Shown here: positions 1-8,057 of the stretch, one piece after another
Position numbering within the stretch: position 1 is the stretch's first letter
Layout: the number at the start of each line of letters is the position of its first letter
DNA from: Sphingomonadaceae bacterium
GTDB taxonomy: Bacteria > Pseudomonadota > Alphaproteobacteria > Sphingomonadales > Sphingomonadaceae
Length of the DNA stretch: 42,880 bases
Direction of reading: 5' to 3'
NCBI GenBank assembly: GCA_020630295.1
Contig: JAHDBR010000004.1
Location: 1 to 42,880, forward strand
Made by a program: the position numbers and the translations under genes
The notes under the pieces: generated by a model
What the model was told of the DNA's origin: nothing
Seen by the model: the letters and a program-made list of their open reading frames with translations, nothing else
The model's database searches: none

Positions 1-53
1 GCGCTGCCCTCCGAAGGCAGAGGCCAGAGGTTCGAATCCTCTCGGGTGCGCCA
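1..53 (+). tRNA. tRNA-Arg(CCG), 3' part only
   Basis: The left edge of the window cuts this gene. What remains is the anticodon arm (CTGCC stem, CTCCGAA loop, GGCAG stem), so the anticodon is CCG, which reads the arginine codon CGG. A short variable region follows, then the T arm (AGAGG, TTCGAAT, CCTCT), the 3' acceptor strand CGGGTGC, discriminator G and an encoded CCA at 51-53. The acceptor 5' strand and D arm lie outside the window, so acceptor pairing cannot be checked. Confidence 0.9.
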
Positions 54-76
54 TTGCCAGTCAGGATTTCGGCCAA

Positions 77-1633
77 TCAATTGACGGCGCGTTCTTTGCC
101 CTCCCAATAAGGGGCTCTTAGCTCTCGGCGGAGGATTTTTCCTGAGGGGTTGCGGGGGAGCGCTTCGATAAAGTCGATCGATTTCGGGCATTTGAATCCG
201 GCGATCTGTTCTTTCGCATAGGCAATGACGCCTTCCTCTGTCAGCCCGCTGCCCGGTTTAGGGACGACGACAGCCTTTACCGCCTCGCCCCATTTTTCGT
301 CAGGCACGCCGATCACTGCTATATCGGCAATATCGGGATGGCCATACAAGGCGCTTTCAACTTGCGCAGGGTACACGTTTTCGCCGCCAGTAATGATCAT
401 GTCCTTGATCCGGTCCTGAATGTAGAGATACCCCTCGTCATCCACCATCCCGGCATCGCCTGTACGGAACCAGCCGTCACCGATCATGGCTTTTTCATTT
501 TCCTCGGGGCGGTTCCAGTAACCTAGCATAACGGCATCGCTGCGGATCGCGACTTCGCCGGTGGTGTTATTGGGCAGAGGTTGCAGATCTTCGTCCATGA
601 TCATGACTTCGACGCCTGGCATAGGTTTGCCTGCAGATTTCATAACATGCTCGCGCCCTGCAACATTCTCCGGCTTATGATCATCCGGCGAAAGGCTGAT
701 TACGGTGCCGAATGTTTCGGTCAGGCCGTATAGCTGCGCAAAATCACATTTGAGCCGCTCGACCCCTTCTTTCAGCATATCGAGCGGTATCGGGCTCGCG
801 CCGTAAGTAAGGCCTTTGACGGAGGAGAAGTCCGCATTTTGCGCATCAGGATGGGCGAGCATAATGCCCAGGGCGGCGGGAACAATAAAGAGCCACTTCA
901 CGCGGTATTTCTCGACATCGGCGATCATCAGAGCCGGATCGAATTCGCGGTGAATGATAAGCTCCTGCCCGCCGAGCACTGCGCCGAGCGCCGTGCCAAC
1001 ACCCGCAATATGGCCATAAGGCATTGCGAAGATCATAGAGTCCCCCGCATCGGCGCAATACCAGTAGATATTGTGCTCCTTCATCAGAGGGCGAAAATGC
1101 GTGCCGTTATGATGGCTAAGCACAACGCCCTTGGGCAGTCCCGTAGTGCCTGATGTGTAAAGCTGCAGCAGCCCGTCATGCGCGCTTACTTCGGTCGTTA
1201 CCGCGCTGTCAGATTGTGCATCCCGCCACACATCAAAGCTGTCATCAGTGAGAATCTTCTTGCCCTCAAACGGCAATTGTTCGGCAAATTCGGGCTCTAC
1301 GAACAGTACCCCCGCGCCAGAATCCTGAAGAATGAATTCAACTTCTTTTGGGGCAAGCCGCCAAATGATCGGAATGAAAACCATACCGGCGCGCGCAGCG
1401 CCCATGGCAAGCTCCACCGATCGGTCGCTGTTCTTACCGAAATAGGCAACCCGGTCGCCCTTGGCCAATCCCATCTCCGCAAGGCCGTTGGCGATTTGCG
1501 TGGCGTGGCGGTCATATGTTTTATAGTCGACCGTCCTGTCCCCGAACCGTAAGGCGATTTGGTCCGGCGTAGCTTCAGCCCAAGCCGTCAGCGCATCGCC
1601 ATATGTCGGGTAATAGGGGTTGTCTTCGGACAT
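77..1633 (-). CDS. Acyl-CoA synthetase (fatty acid--CoA ligase, AMP-forming)
   Basis: Adenylate-forming ligase of 518 residues, expected to activate a carboxylic acid (probably a fatty acid) to its CoA thioester through an acyl-AMP. Visible motifs are the P-loop-like TSGTTGLPKG near residue 160, YGLTETFG in the central part, the GWFRTGD hinge motif and the C-terminal NPSGKILRRELR with the catalytic lysine. Length fits the FadD3/FadD13-like class. An in-frame ATG lies 18 bases upstream at 1651, but GGAGAG stands seven bases before the ATG at 1633, so I choose 1633. Chain-length preference cannot be read from the sequence. A CYP153-like hydroxylase lies elsewhere in the window, so a role in handling alkane-derived acids is possible, but the genes are 28 kb apart. 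Confidence 0.88.
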   Translation of the reverse strand: MSEDNPYYPTYGDALTAWAEATPDQIALRFGDRTVDYKTYDRHATQIANGLAEMGLAKGDRVAYFGKNSDRSVELAMGAARAGMVFIPIIWRLAPKEVEFILQDSGAGVLFVEPEFAEQLPFEGKKILTDDSFDVWRDAQSDSAVTTEVSAHDGLLQLYTSGTTGLPKGVVLSHHNGTHFRPLMKEHNIYWYCADAGDSMIFAMPYGHIAGVGTALGAVLGGQELIIHREFDPALMIADVEKYRVKWLFIVPAALGIMLAHPDAQNADFSSVKGLTYGASPIPLDMLKEGVERLKCDFAQLYGLTETFGTVISLSPDDHKPENVAGREHVMKSAGKPMPGVEVMIMDEDLQPLPNNTTGEVAIRSDAVMLGYWNRPEENEKAMIGDGWFRTGDAGMVDDEGYLYIQDRIKDMIITGGENVYPAQVESALYGHPDIADIAVIGVPDEKWGEAVKAVVVPKPGSGLTEEGVIAYAKEQIAGFKCPKSIDFIEALPRNPSGKILRRELRAPYWEGKERAVN

Positions 1634-1734
1634 TATCGTACTCTCCAGCATGCTTATGGCCGAATCGCCCGGCTCTTATGCGGCGATCATGTCCGTTTCC
1701 GTTTGCTACGTAAATGGCGCAGCTAGGGTACTGG

Positions 1735-2943
1735 CTAGGCGAAACCCCGTTCAAGAAATCTAAGTGCGCAGCCAGCCAGTATTGCGGTGCCACTGGGAAG
1801 TGCGCTCTCATCCACGTGCATACGCGGCGAATGAATGCCGCAGCACGCGCTCCAATCGTCGCCCTCCGGTGCAACGCCGAGAAAGAACATCGCCCCTGGC
1901 ACCTTTTCCAGCAGATAGGCGAAATCTTCCGCGCCCATAATGGGTGCGGGCAGATCCTGCCATCTATCGGCGCCCAGCACATCGCGGGTGACGGCGCGAC
2001 CCAGTTCGACTGCTGCCGCGTCACAAACGGTCACGGGGAAACCTTCGGTTATGGCAATTTCTGCCGTCACACCGTGAGCCGCTGCGATGCCGTTCACTGT
2101 CTGCCGGATCAAGTCATGCAGTTTGGCGCGGTGTTCCCGCGATAGAGTCCGCATTGTGCCATTTAGCTGTGCATCATCGGGAATGACATTATGCGCGGTT
2201 CCGGCGTGCATCTGGGTGACGGTCACTACGACTGCATCCGCGGCGTTGAACCGCCGCGTTACCAGAGTTTGCAATGCGCCGACTATTTCGGCGGCTGCCG
2301 GAACGGGATCATGCGTGTCGTGCGGCATGGATGCGTGCCCGCCCTTGCCAGTGACGGTGATGTCGAATTGATCCGCTGCGGCCATCAACGGACCTGGTTT
2401 GCCGGCCACAACGCCGTGCGGGGCATTAGGCATGATATGCAATGCAAAGGCGGCATCTGGCATCGGGTCTATCAACCCGTCATCCAGCATAAACCGGGCG
2501 CCGTGAAAGCCCTCTTCCCCGGGCTGGAACATGAACTGTACTTCGCCCGCAAATTCGCCGCGTTTGGCGCTTAGTAATTCGGCAGCGCCAGCAAGCATGG
2601 CGGTATGCGTATCATGTCCGCAAGCGTGCATCCGTCCGGGGATGGTGGAGGCAAAGTCCAGGCCTGTGTCTTCCGGCATCGGGAGCGCATCCATATCTCC
2701 GCGCAGCAGCACACGGCGCGTATTGCCAGTGCTGGCTGCCGTCCCCCGTAAAGTTGCGACCATGCCAGTGGTGGCGCCGCCTTCTTTCCAGATCAGGGGC
2801 AGGTGGGCCAGCGCCTCGCGAACCTTGGCACTGGTTTTGGGCGTTTGCAGGCCCAGTTCGGGTTCTGCGTGAATGGCGCGGCGCAGGCTGATGATCCGGT
2901 CAGATAATTCGCGGGCGGCCTCTAGAATCTGGGTGTCTGGCAT
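1735..2943 (-). CDS. M20-family amidohydrolase (hippurate/N-acyl-amino-acid hydrolase type)
   Basis: Zinc-dependent aminoacylase/carboxypeptidase of the M20D type, 402 residues, the usual length. The metal-binding motif MHACGHDTHTAML lies near residue 107. QPGEEG near residue 142 supplies the general-base glutamate. HASMPHDTHDP in the middle belongs to the dimerisation (lid) domain, and MGAEDFAYL near the C terminus carries the last metal ligand. No signal peptide is seen, so the protein should be cytoplasmic. It probably hydrolyses N-acylated amino acids or similar amides; the exact substrate is unknown. It lies upstream of the acyl-CoA synthetase on the same strand with about 100 bases between them. 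The start lacks a clear Shine-Dalgarno sequence. Confidence 0.87.
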   Translation of the reverse strand: MPDTQILEAARELSDRIISLRRAIHAEPELGLQTPKTSAKVREALAHLPLIWKEGGATTGMVATLRGTAASTGNTRRVLLRGDMDALPMPEDTGLDFASTIPGRMHACGHDTHTAMLAGAAELLSAKRGEFAGEVQFMFQPGEEGFHGARFMLDDGLIDPMPDAAFALHIMPNAPHGVVAGKPGPLMAAADQFDITVTGKGGHASMPHDTHDPVPAAAEIVGALQTLVTRRFNAADAVVVTVTQMHAGTAHNVIPDDAQLNGTMRTLSREHRAKLHDLIRQTVNGIAAAHGVTAEIAITEGFPVTVCDAAAVELGRAVTRDVLGADRWQDLPAPIMGAEDFAYLLEKVPGAMFFLGVAPEGDDWSACCGIHSPRMHVDESALPSGTAILAGCALRFLERGFA

Positions 2944-3034
2944 GCGCGCAATCTACGCCAAGATTGCCATTCCGTCTGCAAAAAATGCCCGGGGAAGAGC
3001 CGGAAGATCTTGCCGGCGGCGTCATGACGCACCA

Positions 3035-3050
3035 ATTTCAGCGGTGAAAT
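3035..3050. other. Small inverted repeat in divergent intergenic region
   Basis: ATTTCA (3035-3040) and TGAAAT (3045-3050) form a perfect 6-bp repeat around GCGG. It lies in the 160-base region between the divergent M20 amidohydrolase and the lipid kinase gene. It could be an operator or a short hairpin; nothing else supports either role. Confidence 0.3.
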
Positions 3051-3103
3051 CCGCTTTTGCCCTCTGGTGCAAGCAACCCTTGAGCGTTTAAGGCAATCGC
3101 GCA

Positions 3104-4147
3104 ATGACCGGTAGTTCACCTGATAGCTCGCGCACGGCGCAAATTGCCTCCGACGGCGGCGATGCTATTGTAGGGGCTGCGCGCTCTGCTCCAATCATCG
3201 GGATCATCTACAATCCGCGTAGCCACCGCAACCGCGGACGGGACTTGGATATTGCCGCGCTGCCCAATGTCCACGTAGAACAGCCTAATGAACGCAGTGA
3301 CATTCCTGCTGCTCTGGCCCGGTTTGCCAACCTTGGCGTCAATTATCTGATCATTAATGGCGGTGACGGAACGGTGCGCGATGTACTAAGCTGCGGACAG
3401 ACGGTGTTCGCCGGTGACTGGCCGGAGCTGGCCGTGCTGCCAAAGGGCAAGACCAACGCGCTGAATGTGGATCTGGGGGCCCCTGCCGGTTGGACTTTGG
3501 CAGATGCGGTCGCTGCCCATGCGACAGCACGGAGGGTAAAAAGGCGTCCAGTCTCAATTGCGCCGGCCGATGGCCAGACGGAATCCATCCCGGGGTGCGG
3601 TTCGTCCATGCTTGGTTTTATTCTGGGCGGCGGAGCTTTCACGCTTGGTGTGCAAGCTGGCCAGGACGCGCATAGGCTGGGTGCGTTTAACAGCCTTGCG
3701 GTAGGCGTGACCTCCGCGTGGGGGGTGCTTTGCGGCCTGCTCGGCAGTAATGATAATATCTGGCGGCGGGGTACGGTCATGCAATTTCTGCTCGGCGCGA
3801 ATAGAGCGCCTTTGCCGCATTGCGGTGAAGGTGATCCAGCGCGTCGAAGCGTTTTCCTGGCCTCCACTTTGCGGCGTTTCCCGGCAGGGATGAAACTGTT
3901 TGGCGCGCATGAAGACGGTCTTAAACTGTTGGTGTTGGATCGCCCGACCCGGCGTGTGCTGGGCATGGTGCCGGCAATTATGGCTGGTTGGGTGCCGCAA
4001 TGGGTGAAAGATCGCGGACTGCATCAAGTCGCGGCCGAGCAGTTCGAGCTGACAATTGAAGAAGAATACATACTTGACGGAGAGGCTTATCCGGCGGGGG
4101 TATTTATCGTCTCGTCAGGTCCGGAACTGTCTTTTGTCGTTCCATGA
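3104..4147 (+). CDS. Lipid kinase with DAGK catalytic fold (diacylglycerol or ceramide kinase-like)
   Basis: ATP-dependent lipid kinase, 347 residues, with the DAGK_cat/LCB5 fold. Motifs are YNPRSHRNRG near residue 36, the nucleotide-binding NGGDGTVRDVL at 85-95 and PKGKTNALN at 113-121. In the last, lysine replaces the threonine usual in GTTN, and the glutamate normal in GGDGTxxE is aspartate. ILDGEAYPAG near the C terminus matches the conserved DGE stretch of the family's second domain. There is no signal peptide or clear membrane span. The stop codon overlaps the start of the next gene (ATGA), so the two are translationally coupled. Family knowledge says such enzymes phosphorylate diacylglycerol, sphingosine or ceramide. 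Sphingomonads make sphingolipids and Caulobacter has a ceramide kinase (CpgB) with this fold, so ceramide is a credible substrate. Confidence 0.82.
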   Translation: MTGSSPDSSRTAQIASDGGDAIVGAARSAPIIGIIYNPRSHRNRGRDLDIAALPNVHVEQPNERSDIPAALARFANLGVNYLIINGGDGTVRDVLSCGQTVFAGDWPELAVLPKGKTNALNVDLGAPAGWTLADAVAAHATARRVKRRPVSIAPADGQTESIPGCGSSMLGFILGGGAFTLGVQAGQDAHRLGAFNSLAVGVTSAWGVLCGLLGSNDNIWRRGTVMQFLLGANRAPLPHCGEGDPARRSVFLASTLRRFPAGMKLFGAHEDGLKLLVLDRPTRRVLGMVPAIMAGWVPQWVKDRGLHQVAAEQFELTIEEEYILDGEAYPAGVFIVSSGPELSFVVP

Positions 4148-5040
4148 CCGGCAAGCTCCACCAAAGAATCGACGCGCAACTAGACGCAGAAATACACCCA
4201 TCGGTTGCTGCATTTGCGGAAAGACTTGCGGTGTCCGCAGGGGCGGAAGCGGCGCTGTTTTACGGCTCCAACTTGCGCACTGGCGAATTGGAGGGCGTGC
4301 TCGATTTCTATTTGCTCCTGCCCGGCGCCCAGAAAGAGCGGATCTGGCCGCGTGTAAGTTATCATGAATGGGAATATGACGGCGTGACCCTGCGCGCCAA
4401 AGTGGCTTCCATGGCGCTGGAGACTTTTGAGCGCGCATCCTCAGGTAAATCGGTTGATACAACCATCTGGGCACGGTTCGTACAGCCCAGCGCTCTGGTC
4501 TGGTGCGGCGGCGCAGAAACGCGCGCGCGGGTAGTGGCAGCGATCGCATCGGCGGCGCAGACTGCGGCACGATTGGCTGCGGCACTCGGCCCGCAAGAAG
4601 GCCGGGCGGAAGATTTCTGGCGGGCCCTTTTTCAAGCGACATACAAAGCCGAATTTCGCGTTGAAAAGGCCGGGCGAGAGGATTCGATCCTGTCAGTGAA
4701 TCAGGCCCATTTTGACGGTTTATTACCGATGGCCTGGCACGCTGAGGGTGTCTCTTTCGGTCAAGAGGGAGATCGGCTGGCTCCGAAACTTAGCGAAAGC
4801 GGGCGGGCAGAAATACTGCGCTGGTGGCATGTACGCCAACGCCTCGGCAAGCCGTTCAATATTGTGCGATTGTTGAAAGCCAGCACCACATTTGAAGGCG
4901 CGGGGCGCTATGCAGCCTGGAAAGTCGAGCGGCATACAGGGGTAAGTGTGGAGGTGACCCCTTGGCGCGAAAAGCACCCGATTTTGTCCGCACCGGGCGT
5001 GCTGTTCAAAGTGTGGCGATCTCGCCGGCGCACCGGCTAA
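4144..5040 (+). CDS. Tam41-like nucleotidyltransferase (putative CDP-lipid synthase)
   Basis: Protein of 298 residues that would often be called hypothetical. It has a nucleotidyltransferase signature: YGSNLRTG at 40-47 followed by the acidic strand LDFYLLL at 53-59. The order of other blocks resembles mitochondrial Tam41 (phosphatidate cytidylyltransferase): TTIWARFVQP at 106-115 matches the Tam41 region that reads like GRLxKP. TYKAEFRVE at 166-174 followed by a SILSVNQAHFDGLL block matches the Tam41 pattern SYxGDxRM ... NIV ... F. No transmembrane spans are seen, unlike CdsA. The start overlaps the lipid kinase stop by four bases, so kinase product and this enzyme are likely consecutive: a phospholipid made by the kinase would be activated to a CDP-lipid. 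The assignment is from memory of the family pattern, not a search. Confidence 0.6.
   Translation: MTGKLHQRIDAQLDAEIHPSVAAFAERLAVSAGAEAALFYGSNLRTGELEGVLDFYLLLPGAQKERIWPRVSYHEWEYDGVTLRAKVASMALETFERASSGKSVDTTIWARFVQPSALVWCGGAETRARVVAAIASAAQTAARLAAALGPQEGRAEDFWRALFQATYKAEFRVEKAGREDSILSVNQAHFDGLLPMAWHAEGVSFGQEGDRLAPKLSESGRAEILRWWHVRQRLGKPFNIVRLLKASTTFEGAGRYAAWKVERHTGVSVEVTPWREKHPILSAPGVLFKVWRSRRRTG
5024..5037. terminator. Short hairpin at convergent gene ends
   Basis: GCCGG (5024-5028) and CCGGC (5033-5037) pair around CGCA, inside the last codons of the Tam41-like gene. The neighbouring minus-strand gene ends two bases after this gene's stop. The stem is only five base pairs and no T run follows, so a terminator role is weak. 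Confidence 0.25.
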
Positions 5041-5041
5041 A

Positions 5042-5539
5042 TTATAGATACTTCATGTTGATAGTGATCGAAGTGACCCCGTTGCCCACATTAAAGCGGG
5101 TTTTCTTGTAGCTTGGCTTACCCAAATTGAAGATGTTGATGCTCGGATTGTTGGACATACCGCCGCCATCGCTGGAAATGTCGGTCTTGCCATTGCCGTT
5201 TTTGTCGTGGCGGATAGCGATGCCATAAGTTCCGGGCGCCGAAACAGGAACACAGAACGTCATTGTGCCTGCTTTTGCATTTGCTTCGATCCGGCTTTGC
5301 CAACGTCCTTTTTGAAGCCAGTCAGCTTTGGTGCCCTTATAGCTTTGCACGCGCATTTTGCCGCTAGAACCTTCGATACCGCGTACCGTAACTTTTACCG
5401 CGGGCCCGGACGAAGCCGAGCATTTGCTCAGGTCATTACTGATCTTCTGCCGGTACTGACCGGCGGCAGGGACGGCAAAGATCATGCTGCCCGTTGCCAG
5501 CGCAATTGCCCCGGCGCCTAGAAGCTTTCTGGTCGTCAT
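5042..5539 (-). CDS. Secreted DUF2141-like protein
   Basis: Small exported protein of 165 residues. The N terminus is a signal peptide: positive MTTRK, then a hydrophobic stretch GAGAIALATGSMIFAV and a likely cleavage after PAAG. The mature part has a beta-rich pattern with two cysteines and the block AIRHDKNGNGKTD, typical of the DUF2141 family, where a calcium-binding-like DxNGNGxxD loop recurs. Function of the family is unknown. An ATG five codons upstream (5554) is in frame, but GAGAG lies just before the ATG at 5539, so I prefer 5539. The stop codon is only one base away from the stop of the convergent Tam41-like gene. Confidence 0.75.
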   Translation of the reverse strand: MTTRKLLGAGAIALATGSMIFAVPAAGQYRQKISNDLSKCSASSGPAVKVTVRGIEGSSGKMRVQSYKGTKADWLQKGRWQSRIEANAKAGTMTFCVPVSAPGTYGIAIRHDKNGNGKTDISSDGGGMSNNPSINIFNLGKPSYKKTRFNVGNGVTSITINMKYL

Positions 5540-5683
5540 AATTCTCTCATTCATGCGCGTGCCGCGCCTATCTGTTTCATATATTTGGACATGTAATCAA
5601 AGAATCACGCCCACTGATGTGCCTTAGAGATGCCGCAGATGCCCTTAATTGGGCCTGAATTGGTGATTTCATGGCAAAGAGCG

Positions 5684-7570
5684 TTACAAATCGTTACGCC
5701 CTTCTGACAGGCCAATGAATTGTGCCGCAAGAATGGCTCTGGGTATTGCGAGCATTCGCGGCCAGTCTTCTTCAATGTCGAAAGAAGGCGCATCGGGCCA
5801 ATTGCGAAGCAGATGCTCGACTCTGTCGATATCAATGACTTTTGCCAGAAAAGGGTGTCCGCGCATTGTGTCCAGCGCTTCGATCAACGTAACTCGCTGG
5901 CTACCGATGCGGGTGTGCCAGTCTATATTGTGCTGGCCGTAATTTGGGTTGAGGCGCTGCGCCTCAGGCAGTCTGCCTTTGGCCATAAGCCTAGCGAGCC
6001 GTCGCTCTTCCCCGCCAGACGCGAACTCTCCTGTCGGCAGCCCGATGCAGAATTCGATGAGCGGGCGATATGCGGTGACGTCGCGTTTCTGAATGCCGTA
6101 TAGCTGCTGGAATGCCAGATCGACATCGGCCCCAAGCCCGTCCGCAGCGTGATGATCGTGCATAGCGGCTTCGATCCGGCTGCGGGCGAAGGTGAAGTCT
6201 TCCCAATCCGATTGCGAACCACGTCTGCGCGCGCGGTCTGATTGAGCAGCGCGGGCATCGTCTGCAAGCGGCGTAAGCAGGGCGAGCATATCTCTTCTTT
6301 GCGGATGCATTTTCGCACGGATTGCCGCGCGTAGCCGTACTGGCAGCATGGGCAATATGGAGAGAGCAGACAATTTGCGCCACATAGGCCGTGCATCGCC
6401 GGGGCGGGCATCCAAAAGGCGGAATAGCTCGGCCCACTGGCCGCTGCGCGCATATTCGATATAGGCCCAGCGGCCGTCGCTACTGAAGCTTTGATTGGCA
6501 AGATCAGCCGTCAACAAGGTGCCGCAGCCCAGCTCTTTGGCTTTGGAGTACACCCCGTGATACATTCCTACATTCGCCAAGCCCGGCGCAAAAATGCGCA
6601 TCGCCCGCATCATATCGCGGGACCGGAAGTCAAACCCTGCCTGTGACGGATCCGATACGTGCATATCAATGCGTGGATGCATGGCCGCAAATTCACGCAC
6701 CAAGGGCAATTCGTCACCCATTATCCCGGGCGCGGTTACGCCCGGCCAGTCCGGGTGAGGGCCAAAGCTGATTGTTTTGAGGCGTTCTGTGACCGGCAAT
6801 TGATCAAGCAGGCATGTGGCTGCAAGCGAGGAATCTAGACCTCCGGAAAGGGCCAGCGCGGGGCGTTTGCCGGAGTGCAAACTGTGCTTCGCGGCTTCTT
6901 GCAACAGGTCTAACGCCTTGTGGGCTGCTTCGCCGTCCTCGAGTTCCTGCTGGCGGGGTATATCTGCAACCGAGTACCACCGGTCTACTTGTACTGTTTT
7001 GCGCCCGAGTTTGACGATGCTCCCCATCGGAACCTTGCGGATGCCGTGATAGAGGAATGCGTCATCACCGTCGCGAAAGTCGTAAGCAAGCTGGTCAACG
7101 ACATAGTCGTAATCCAGTTTCTCGGGCACGCCTGCCACAAATAAAGCGCGGAGCAGCGGGGAGACGGCTGCAAATCCTGCATTATTTGCATAATAGAGCG
7201 GCGGGGCCGACCAAGGCGAGCGCGAGAGCCGCAATCCGCCATCTTTGCTGCACACGATAGCAGCATAACTCCCTATTAGGGACCGTTCAGCTGCGTCCCC
7301 CCAACAATCTATAGCGGCCATGTAGAGCGCCGCATGATTTTCAGGGTCCGTTCCGGTCAGGCGGGAAATTTCGGGCGCATTGTCGATCCAGCCGGAAAAA
7401 GCGCAATGTTTCCCTGTGCTGCCTGAGGCGATCGAGGGAGCGTATAAGCGGGTATTACCGTCCGTAACTTCCTGAATACGGTCCGACCCGGCGGTTCCGA
7501 ATGCAGAAAGTGCACCGGATATGTCACCTTTGGGAGCAGCTCCATCCCAGGAGTGCCAAGCCGCAATCAC
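5684..7570 (-). CDS. Asparagine-synthase-like protein, putative lasso peptide macrolactam cyclase
   Basis: Protein of 628 residues with the two-domain layout of asparagine synthetase B and lasso cyclases (McjC type). The N-terminal half resembles a class II glutaminase domain but has no cysteine at position 2, so it cannot use glutamine as AsnB does. The C-terminal half holds the ATP pyrophosphatase loop SGGLDSS at 242-248. Family knowledge: such enzymes adenylate an Asp or Glu side chain of a peptide and join it to the core N terminus. The start is a GTG; an in-frame TGA three codons upstream rules out a longer protein. It lies 21 bases after the short precursor gene and in the same direction as the PqqD-like gene, which supports a RiPP role rather than asparagine synthesis. 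Confidence 0.82.
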   Translation of the reverse strand: MIAAWHSWDGAAPKGDISGALSAFGTAGSDRIQEVTDGNTRLYAPSIASGSTGKHCAFSGWIDNAPEISRLTGTDPENHAALYMAAIDCWGDAAERSLIGSYAAIVCSKDGGLRLSRSPWSAPPLYYANNAGFAAVSPLLRALFVAGVPEKLDYDYVVDQLAYDFRDGDDAFLYHGIRKVPMGSIVKLGRKTVQVDRWYSVADIPRQQELEDGEAAHKALDLLQEAAKHSLHSGKRPALALSGGLDSSLAATCLLDQLPVTERLKTISFGPHPDWPGVTAPGIMGDELPLVREFAAMHPRIDMHVSDPSQAGFDFRSRDMMRAMRIFAPGLANVGMYHGVYSKAKELGCGTLLTADLANQSFSSDGRWAYIEYARSGQWAELFRLLDARPGDARPMWRKLSALSILPMLPVRLRAAIRAKMHPQRRDMLALLTPLADDARAAQSDRARRRGSQSDWEDFTFARSRIEAAMHDHHAADGLGADVDLAFQQLYGIQKRDVTAYRPLIEFCIGLPTGEFASGGEERRLARLMAKGRLPEAQRLNPNYGQHNIDWHTRIGSQRVTLIEALDTMRGHPFLAKVIDIDRVEHLLRNWPDAPSFDIEEDWPRMLAIPRAILAAQFIGLSEGRNDL

Positions 7571-7591
7571 GCCGGATCAATCACGCGGATT

Positions 7592-7714
7592 TCAGGATTT
7601 TCGGTTACTTGCATCCTGAGCGACAGGCACTGGACGGCCCGCAACATCAGAAATCGTCCCAATGCGCTGAAGCACGGGCTTTTTCCATTTTTCCGTAGTC
7701 TTCGTATCAGCCAT
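7592..7714 (-). CDS. Putative lasso-type RiPP precursor peptide
   Basis: A 40-residue peptide between the PqqD-like and cyclase genes. Its leader fits the known lasso pattern YxxPxLxxxG: here it reads WKKPVLQRIG, with tryptophan for tyrosine. The stretch after it is TISDVAG, then RPVPVAQDASNRKS. If the core begins at the glycine, Asp is residue 9; if it begins at the arginine, Asp is residue 8. Both fit the 7 to 9-residue ring of lasso peptides. The usual leader threonine at -2 is missing (alanine or valine, depending on register). ATG at 7714 has a weak GGA eight bases ahead; an upstream in-frame ATG at 7735 has none. The core is short, about 14-15 residues, with no aromatic plug residue. 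Confidence 0.6.
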   Translation of the reverse strand: MADTKTTEKWKKPVLQRIGTISDVAGRPVPVAQDASNRKS

Positions 7715-7789
7715 TTGTTGTATCCAATAGGGCATTGAAGCACGATTATTAGCGCAATTCGGAGAATTTTGCAATTGCAGTTCACCGTA

Positions 7790-8050
7790 TTAGTCTATCA
7801 GGCCAACACTTTTTACATCGGCTAGAAATTCTTCGACATCTGCCACTGCGGTCTGTTGGTCAATGCCGTACTGATCGCAAATTTCTGCAACAATTTGCTC
7901 TTCGCTGCGGCTGCCGTCAATCAGACGCCAGATGGCAAGGCCGCTGCCTTTGACCGAGTATAAATGTCCGGTTTCGAGAGCGACGATGATTGTCTCATCG
8001 TCGACATCGGTTTCGATCAAGTCGCTCCTGGATTTACGGATTGCGTGCAT
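7790..8050 (-). CDS. PqqD-family RiPP recognition protein (lasso B1-like)
   Basis: An 86-residue PqqD-like protein. The pattern of the family is present: ALETGHLYSVKGSGLAIWRL in the first half, then a helix region ending VEEFLADVKSVGLID. In RiPP systems this winged-helix domain (RRE) binds the leader peptide and brings it to the modifying enzyme. It stands alone rather than fused to a B2 transglutaminase-like peptidase, and I find no B2 gene beside it. The precursor starts 75 bases downstream. No Shine-Dalgarno sequence precedes the ATG, and the promoter seen at 8058-8085 would start transcription almost at this ATG, so the mRNA may be leaderless. A TTG inside the gene preceded by AGGAG is a less likely start. 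Confidence 0.8.
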   Translation of the reverse strand: MHAIRKSRSDLIETDVDDETIIVALETGHLYSVKGSGLAIWRLIDGSRSEEQIVAEICDQYGIDQQTAVADVEEFLADVKSVGLID

Positions 8051-8057
8051 AACAATG

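Noticed and set aside
3343-4027. Long minus-strand frames opposite the lipid kinase
   Set aside because: No motifs; the plus-strand kinase has its full set of nucleotide-binding blocks.
5684-7570. Asparagine synthetase B for asparagine synthesis
   Set aside because: The residue after the start is not cysteine, so glutamine use is lost, and the gene sits with a PqqD-like protein and a short precursor.
7567-7785. 72-residue minus-strand frame overlapping the precursor as an alternative peptide
   Set aside because: The translation has no RiPP leader motif and its start lacks a ribosome site; the overlapping frame at 7592-7714 matches the leader pattern.
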